From Saccoglossus kowalevskii (Eukaryota; Hemichordata; Enteropneusta; Harrimaniidae), in NCBI RefSeq assembly GCF_000003605.2, contig NW_003124900.1:580475-606816 (forward strand): 26,342 nt of DNA. The letters run 5' to 3'. The translations under genes were made by a program, and so were the position numbers. The notes under the pieces were generated by a model that searched no databases, was not told the origin of the DNA, and worked only from the letters and a program-made list of their open reading frames with translations. Positions 20,803 to 26,342 of the stretch are shown here, one piece after another (positions within the stretch are counted from its first letter, which is position 1; every line of letters starts with the position of its first letter).

Positions 20803-20836
20803 GTTTTATGAATTTGACCAAATGATAGTTAAGTAA
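20803..20836 (+). CDS. Possible second exon of the acidic stub
   Basis: TATATTTTCCAG gives an acceptor at 20,802. Spliced to the GTACGT donor, the frame continues FYEFDQMIVK and stops at 20,836, only 14 bases before block C begins. In Harbinger transposases an F-D-x-M-like segment commonly follows the acidic start, which is why the two are linked here. If true, the reading frame is cut off at or near the edge of block C. Confidence 0.18.
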
Positions 20837-20849
20837 CAAATAGACATTG

Positions 20850-21734
20850 CATTAATAGTTATTAGCGATGTTCAATGATCAACAAACTAAGTTAATACTA
20901 GTATTGTATGAGGGGAATCCCCGACGTCACGATGAAGAAACCAATACATAAAAGGGGGATACAGCCGCCATGAGAATTTGTCATTAAAACCATCAAGTCA
21001 GTTTCTAAATGGCATTTAAAACTAAAGTATAGAATCGTGCTGTGTATTGCCTGTTTGATAATTTCTATCTATTACGTCATCCTCTGTTCCCATCGCGTGC
21101 ACTTCGTTCATCGCATACTGTAAAATGACTAATTTTCACTGGGTTTAAATTTCACTGATTTACCATTTCTGGCATATTCAGTGGGTTTTAAATTCACGGT
21201 TTTGTCATTTAGATAATGTGTTCTATGCTAAATTTTACATATTCACTGTGTTTTAATTTAGCGCATTTTTCCAGTCAGCGAAATAAGCTAAATTAAAACC
21301 CAGTGAATAATTACCCCCTTTACAGTATTTGTAATGGTTTGTCCCAGAGATCTGATTGTCGTCTTTATCATTCCCCAGTCTACACGGATTATTTGCAGGT
21401 ATGGACGTCAACAACAAAAAGTAGCCTAGTTTCTGGGCTAGCTACCCCATAACCACTGGTTGGGATTTGTCAACAATTGTCGTTCAAGCATACCAAGTGA
21501 GTATGTATTCACAATGTTGTATAATTGCGACATCATCAGCACTAAGCATGTGACTTCAAATTGACCTCAATGACCCTAGTTAGTACCAGAGTACCCGATT
21601 ACTAGTGGTGTCTGTTCAACCATGGAGGTAAAAGACAATAGATTTGACCTGGCATTACTAAGAGCAAAGTTCATATAATACGGATTAAAGGTGTTGCGGG
21701 TGTTTTGCTGTGGTTAAAATAGTTAAAAATTATT
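20850..21734 (+). repeat. Block C, copy 2
   Basis: Second copy of block C, colinear with 14,893-15,560, and interrupted by a 208-bp element at 21,116-21,327. It ends at the same AAAAATTATT as copy 1; beyond that the flanks differ (block A follows copy 1, unique DNA follows copy 2). Confidence 0.9.
21116..21327. mobile_element. MITE with CTGTAAA ends and TA target duplication
   Basis: Block C copy 1 lacks this segment (CATCGCATGTTTGTCCC). Copy 2 has TA, CTGTAAA ... TTTACAG, TA inserted there. After the 7-bp tips the ends continue as imperfect inverted repeats around TTCACTGGGTTTAAATT (21,137) and its complement (21,285-21,309). TTCA(C/G)TGNGTTTTAAATT-like motifs also recur inside (about 21,178 and 21,241), so the element is internally repetitive. 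A TA duplication and short size suggest a Tc1/mariner-type or similar MITE. About 10 bases (TTTGTAATGG) at the right edge are additional to the copy-1 site. Confidence 0.85.
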
Positions 21735-22259
21735 TTGTGAGCCACTTGCAATTGGGTTGACTGTTTTAATTCGCATGATGTCTCCATCGCATAACACGTA
21801 CTTGCATGCCCTCATCTTATAAACCCTTGGTAATATATTGTAAAATTTAATACTTAATAAATATTTGGAAATATGTACTTAAAAAAGTACAATCACTTGG
21901 TATTCAGGGAAAATTAACTAAACTACTAGCATATGTTCGCATGTCCAGCGACAGTTTCTATATTTAAATTTGTAAATGTAGCTCAAGTAACTCATAGGTC
22001 CACATGCACATTGCTAATTTATGACAATCGTAACACTCTTCATAACAACTTTGAAAATCAATTTTGACTTTTTATAAAAAAAAAATGTCCACCTCAAACA
22101 ATCCTAAACATACATTACTGAGTTGTTCAAAATAAATATCAACCTTTTTTTTAAGAAAACGGAACTACTTCTTAATCATGTGAAATGTTTGTAAGAACAC
22201 AGCAGTTTATGATCAAAACTGCGTAATTTATGCTGCTTGTAATAAATACTGATGTTTTC
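21735..22259. other. Unassigned AT-rich stretch
   Basis: No exon, repeat or hairpin that I can support. A- and T-runs are frequent around 22,070-22,155. Confidence 0.4.
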
Positions 22260-22268
22260 GTCGAACCA
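22260..22268 (+). repeat. Left target-site duplication (9 bp)
   Basis: GTCGAACCA, identical to 23,194-23,202, immediately outside the inverted ends of the 925-bp element. Confidence 0.9.
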
Positions 22269-22368
22269 TATGGAGCTAAAAAAGAAGTAGTGACGGAAAA
22301 TAAGCTAGCCTATTAAGGGACGACGTCAAAAGATCGATGTCGGATAAAAAACTTATTTGCTTTAGTTT

Positions 22369-22385
22369 GGGGGTGGGGGGGGTGG
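22369..22385 (+). other. G-rich tract 1
   Basis: Runs of 5, 8 and 2 G separated by single T, directly inside the left arm of the nested MITE. It could fold as a G-quadruplex by splitting the run of eight. Confidence 0.8.
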
Positions 22386-22701
22386 TTTTACCTCAGAAAG
22401 TTTCCATCCTACAAAAACGATTTTATTTTTTAATGAAGTCAAAATAAATCTTGGATTATTTGTAGTTTGTTTGGTTTTCTATCCGATCATGGACAGAAAT
22501 AACAGAAAATGAAAAAAAAACACATCCAAGACGAGAAAATGATTTGGTCGTCCGAGTGTAATATGTGCGTCAAATGAGGTCAATTTCAGGGCATGGACCT
22601 AGAACCAACTGCTATGCCATACTACTGTCCGATTATCAATTTGTATTTAATGGTGAATGTAGTCTAACGCCATGATCAATATTTATTAATTAAGATTCAG
22701 T

Positions 22702-22729
22702 GGGGATGGGGTGGGGGGGGGGGTTGGGG
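22702..22729 (+). other. G-rich tract 2, canonical G-quadruplex motif
   Basis: Four G-runs of 4, 4, 11 and 4 with loops AT, T and TT, next to the right arm of the nested MITE. It fits the G3+N1-7 quadruplex rule easily. Both G tracts are on the same strand although the arms are inverted. Confidence 0.85.
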
Positions 22730-22917
22730 AAAAACTAAAGGAATTAAGTTTTTTATCCTACATTGAACCTTTGATGTTGTCCCTAACTTCAATTGTTTAT
22801 TGCTAAGTTAAATATCCCTTTGTACTCCTGGTATTTTAACTCGATGATAGTTGCAGTTTGTTTAAACTAGTGTACTGACCGTAATATTCGGATTACACAG
22901 AAACAATTTTCCGATGA

Positions 22918-23025
22918 AATATTAAATCAAATGCGCAGATCATAAATAAGGTCGTTACTCATGCGTAGTGACCTTTCGAAACACTTTATTTATATGATCC
23001 ACAATATTCCGCAAAATTTAATATT
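22918..23025. repeat. Imperfect palindrome, about 108 bp
   Basis: The outer arms AATATTAAAT and ATTTAATATT pair perfectly. Moving inward, GCG/CGC, GATCATA ... AATAAG with CTTTATTTATATGATC, and GGTC-TTAC with GTAGTGACC pair with small bulges. The tip is CTCATGC. It sits in the 3' half of the 925-bp element and could be its own folded core or a third, smaller nested MITE. Confidence 0.7.
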
Positions 23026-23193
23026 TTTTTTTTTATAGAATCTTTGCATCCTCGGCCTTTGAAACCCGCTGTCAAATCTGGCGTGCGACGGCGAGCGGTT
23101 GTCGACAATCGCGATTATTATTGGTGCGATGTTTGTTAAAATACTCCGAATCGCGTAATAGACGTCACTGCTTCTTCTTTTTTTAGCTCCATT

Positions 23194-23202
23194 GTCGAAC
23201 CA
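23194..23202 (+). repeat. Right target-site duplication (9 bp)
   Basis: GTCGAACCA, the exact copy of 22,260-22,268. Confidence 0.9.
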
Positions 23203-24835
23203 ACTTATTTCTGACTAGTTAATTGTAATCACAAATGAAAACCACAACTGTCTAACCTGTGTTTGTATTTAGTTTCTCAATACATAAATTCCCAGTTGCT
23301 GTGTATTGCCTGTTCGCAGTGTCACTACTGTGTCCCTAACGTATAAATGAACTACCATCATATATCTTCTAACTATTTTCATCGATATTGCCAACTAATC
23401 TTTTTCTGTGCCCTTTGTGAAACAGCAAGTGTTTTTATTTGTATTATATATTATATACTGAGGAACAGTTTCTCTACAGCTGGTTGGGAAACGCTAATAC
23501 CTCTTATCTCAATGCGTGTTTCGCATTCGATAAATTGTTTATTCGTTACTCGATGTGGACTCAAGCCTACTTTGGTATTAACATATGATATGACATCATA
23601 TTTAACCAGAAGCCTTCTCGATTCACATCTACGCATGCTTATACGCTTTGTTATGATTTTTGCTACAAGGCGAAAGACCTTACTTTATTTACTTTATTAA
23701 CTTTAATACGGAGTTATCCACGCAGTCACCCATTCTCTCAGGGCCACAAAAAGCCTATCGAACGTAGTTTATGTATTACAAACACGATCTAAGTTTGATA
23801 GAGAAAAGCAACTTAACAGAGCAGCCATAAAAACATTATTTGGCACTTTTTTGAAGTTCCATCTTAATATTAATATTAATAAAATAATAGTTCAAGTCGG
23901 AAAAGTGTGTTTGTGAAGGTTGTTAAGATCAGATACTCTCACTATAACATCGACTAAGGTCGTTCGAATCGCCATCTTGATATAACATGAATACATTTTG
24001 TATGCTCTAAATCCACAGTGAATTTCTGACGTGAATATCGGAATCAGACAACGCCAAAATGATTCAGTTATTTCTAATATATAAATCAATTGTTCTTCAA
24101 AATTTAAGTCATCAATATTAGAAAAACTTTGAACAGTCGTTTTCTATGAGCGATATTCGACGACCATGTTGCTTCGTGGGTGAATACAGGTATCCACGGG
24201 GACAATAACGGTAAAATAATCAACTGACATGAACCCCTTAACACAAAATAATAGATATTGGGGAACAACTTAGATATCAAATTTAAAAAAATATGATAAC
24301 TGTGGTCGTTTTAGATATAGGAACGCATTTTCACAAAGTGATAACTTTTTGTACAGCGTCACCATAACACGTTATTCTGCAATGAACAGTGCTGGCTGTG
24401 ACGGTCTGAAATTGAAATTGTTTTTTAGTAACCTAGAAGTTAATAAATTGGAATTTTGTTGGTACTAGATTAGTTTGTTATTCACTCTATATTCTTACTG
24501 CCCCTAAACGACAAATTCCTTCAAAAATCTTGTCACATATCCAGTGATTTGCATATCCAATTGTATTTCATATGCACGTAGCAATACATCTACATGACTT
24601 GTTTGAAGTAAAATAAATAAAATAGTTTTCATTGTTGCTGCCCTCTAGTTGTAATATTATTTGCTTAGATAATTGTATGAAGGGAAATAATGACAGTAGC
24701 ATAGCGGGCTTAGAAAATAGTGAAATACAAATGTGCGTATACAAATTATTTTGACAGTTTTTTTGACTCCCGTGTGCGAAGTATACAATTAGAGTCTTTG
24801 CAGTTAGTATGTCTGTATGTGTGTCTGTCTTTTGC
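23203..24835. other. Unassigned AT-rich stretch
   Basis: The 117-codon plus frame at 23,347-23,700 starts MNYHHISSNYFHRYC and is rich in hydrophobic and aromatic residues, as AT-rich random sequence tends to be. It has no recognisable domain, promoter or splice support, and one frame of that length is about what chance predicts here. An ATTTGCAT octamer lies at 24,547. A short GT/GTCT-rich run (about 24,810-24,830) leads into the tandem array. Confidence 0.4.
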
Positions 24836-25440
24836 ACTGATATCTCAACAACCATATGTTGCTTTTTGATGAAACTTGATGCATAGATGCTGTGAGCTAA
24901 TGCGCAGATTTGAGTAGGTTTTGGTTTAAATCCATGTTTATTAATTACCATTTGCATGATAATTAGCTAATTTTTAGCTGTCCCGTAACTGATATCTAAA
25001 GAACTACTCATTGGATTATGATGAAACGTTGTATATAGATGCTCTGGGACATGATGCACAGATCTAATATGATTTGGGTTAATATCCATGCATATTTAAT
25101 TACCTAATTTGCATAATGATTAGTAATTACTTTGCTTTTCCACTGATATCTCAAGTACTGATCGTTACATTTCAATGAAACTTGGTAGATTGATGTTCTG
25201 GGACAATGCACAGACCTTATTAGTTTTACATTAGAATATGTGCACATTAATTATCTGATTAGCATAATAATTAAAATAATCTACATAACGAGCTAGTGTA
25301 ATGTTTTGGGTTTATATACATCCATAATTATTACTTAATTTGCATAATTAGCCAAATCTAAGCATTTTCACTTGTTACTCATGCACTATTCAGCAGATTT
25401 CAATGAAACTTGGTACATGGATACCTATTTAGTTTTTGGT
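24836..25440 (+). repeat. Diverged tandem array, unit about 150 bp, four units
   Basis: Units begin ACTGATATCTCAA or a variant at 24,836, 24,988 and 25,142, spacings of 152 and 154. A fourth, diverged unit starts about 25,370 after an extra half unit. Each unit then shows TGATGAAACTTGG-like, GATGCTCTGGGACA-like and GCACAGATCT-like blocks, and ends in AATTANNTAATTTGCATAATTAG. The last block carries perfect ATTTGCAT octamers at 24,950, 25,107 and 25,338, mutated in the third unit. Units differ a good deal, so the array is old. The 129-codon minus frame (24,568-24,957) overlaps the first unit and is not conserved in the others. Confidence 0.85.
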
Positions 25441-26342
25441 TGAGATCAATGTGATATGTCCAACGTTTCAGATGAATATATAGGGTCATATGACCTCAAT
25501 AATATGCTTAACCGTAATATATTTAGTACTGTTGCAAATAGGAACCTGCAAGTGATGCTATATAGTTGTATGGCAAAATGTATGACCAAAATATCAAGTC
25601 ATCATATATTATATCGTTAAATATTCATAATTGATAAACCATAGGGACTTGGAACCACCCTGATCAGTGCTTATTGAATGATGTATTTGCTCTAATAAAA
25701 CTGAAGTAAATACAGTATTACTTATTTGCACACGGGCGTTCTTTCTAAGCTTTTTTTGATTCAAATTATAGTCAATAGAAGATAATAAACCCGATCAATT
25801 GTTTTTACTTGTTTTCATTTCGAAATCAACTACATTATATCACGTTGCAACAAAAATAAAACTATACACATTTCTGTGTAGCACAATAAGTGAACATAAT
25901 AATCTAGTAAACAATGGTACGAAATGTATGTAATACAAGTAAATCAAATCATATATATATATATATATATACGGTGATAGAGGAATTAATACACAACTAC
26001 ATGAATATTGAAACTCGACAGCACTGTTTCGTAAGGTACAAGTACCTCATTCATCAGGAGCTTTATGTTTTATCATTCACTGCACCAAAGAGCATACATT
26101 ATAAGCTTCGCAAATTAACATATTAATTAAAATTAAATAGAAAGTTTAATTGTTACATATTAGAGCTTTTGATCTGTGTCGGCATGATGACACGAGTTCA
26201 TTTCTTTTGTTTAATGTGGAGTGGTGGGGTCTAAAAATTATGATGAATTTTTCTTTTAAACATAAAATACATCGTTTGCTGGAGCTATTATACGGGCTAC
26301 CGCGAGCAGAATTTTCCATTGTATTTTATATTCATATCATTT
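25441..26342. other. Unassigned AT-rich stretch
   Basis: Contains a (TA)11 tract and a 70-codon frame (25,914-26,126) that reads through it, so the frame is not credible. No repeats of earlier blocks and no exon supported. Confidence 0.4.
25951..25971. repeat. (AT)n microsatellite
   Basis: About 10.5 uninterrupted AT dinucleotides. Confidence 0.95.

Larger units (their letters stand above)
18466..20849 (+). other. 2,384-bp segment separating blocks B and C in the second locus
   Basis: The B-C junction is seamless at 14,893 but opened here by 2,384 bases. No terminal inverted repeats, poly(A) tail or convincing target duplication mark the edges (GTTAC at left, ATTGC at right, 3 of 5 matching). 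Either something inserted between B and C and its ends decayed, or the long version is ancestral and the 14-kb copy is an internal-deletion derivative. The segment contains the window's densest set of promoter-like motifs and the best splice-bounded exons. Confidence 0.75.
22317..22783. mobile_element. Nested Tourist/Harbinger-type MITE
   Basis: The left arm (22,317-22,368) and the reverse complement of the right arm (22,732-22,783) match along about 52 bases. Both begin GGGAC and share GGATAAAAAACTTA and CTTTAGTTT. Both sides are flanked by TAA (22,314-22,316 and 22,784-22,786). GGG-starting inverted ends with a TWA duplication are the signature of PIF/Harbinger elements. At 467 bp with no transposase it is a MITE. 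It lies wholly inside the 925-bp element, so it inserted later. Confidence 0.88.
22269..23193. mobile_element. Non-autonomous DNA transposon, 9-bp target duplication
   Basis: The left end TATGGAGCTAAAAAAGAAG, then TAGTGACG, matches the reverse complement of the right end (23,163-23,193: AATGGAGCTAAAAAAAGAAG, AAGCAGTGACG), with one extra A and an AAG insertion. A perfect 9-bp direct repeat flanks it. The length is 925 bp, of which 467 plus a 3-bp duplication belong to a later nested element, leaving about 455 bp for the original. No transposase is present. A 9-bp duplication fits Mutator-like (8-11 bp) or Merlin-like (8-9 bp) elements. The ends do not decide between them. Confidence 0.9.

Noticed and set aside
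23347-23700. 117-codon plus-strand frame with hydrophobic segments
   Set aside because: Aromatic and aliphatic richness is what AT-rich random sequence gives. No promoter, splice signals or family resemblance, and the length is at chance level.
24568-24957. 129-codon minus-strand open frame, the longest in the window
   Set aside because: It overlaps the first unit of a tandem repeat, is not conserved in the other units, has no recognisable domain, and is of a length expected about once by chance in AT-rich DNA of this size.
24836-25440. CRISPR array
   Set aside because: Repeat units are about 150 bp and diverged along their whole length, with no short identical repeat and unique spacers.

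Overview
The window looks like AT-rich, gene-poor nuclear DNA from an animal, most likely a marine invertebrate. There are no bacterial-style operons, no long open frames, and no rRNA or tRNA that I can recognise. Mobile-element remnants are dense, and plausible exons appear only as short islands bounded by GT/AG splice signals. The number and lengths of open frames (about 27 of at least 60 codons, the longest 117-129) are close to what I estimate for random sequence of this composition, so open-frame length alone supports no gene here. I cannot name the species. The roughly 150-bp tandem unit near the right end resembles, from memory only, repeats of marine invertebrate genomes.

Layout. 1-1,610: a TATA box (400) followed by a tiny ATG exon with a consensus splice donor (478-501), and a possible second mini-exon (1,590). 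1,600-3,960: unassigned AT-rich DNA. 3,961-10,150: a dispersed repeat family, here called D, with one long copy (3,961), one long copy whose 3' half is tandemly duplicated (8,303-9,645), and three fragments. 11,500-11,730: a richer island with a TATA box and a candidate signal-peptide first exon. 13,627-21,734: nested segmental duplications. Block A occurs twice (13,627 and 15,566) and flanks block B-C. B-C occurs a second time (17,989 and 20,850) but is split there by 2,384 bp of other sequence. Two small elements can be read as insertions by comparing paired copies (14,627-14,812 and 21,116-21,327), as can a retroposon tail (18,128).

The 2.38-kb segment 18,466-20,849 is the most gene-like part. 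It holds a palindromic kappaB-like site, a TATA motif, a CArG box, a GAAA-tandem (IRF-like) element, a possible two-exon small gene (19,024-20,035) and a possible two-exon acidic N-terminal fragment (20,346-20,836) that vaguely recalls PIF/Harbinger transposases.

22,260-23,202 holds the best-defined structure of the window. It is a DNA transposon remnant with about 28-bp inverted ends and a perfect 9-bp target duplication. A second, Harbinger-type MITE with 52-bp inverted arms and a TAA duplication is nested inside it and carries two G-rich tracts. 24,836-25,440 is a diverged tandem array with a perfect octamer motif in most units. The rest, to 26,342, is unassigned AT-rich DNA with a (TA)n tract. 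No working multi-gene system can be demonstrated. The interest lies in the nested mobile DNA and in a few candidate promoters with first exons.
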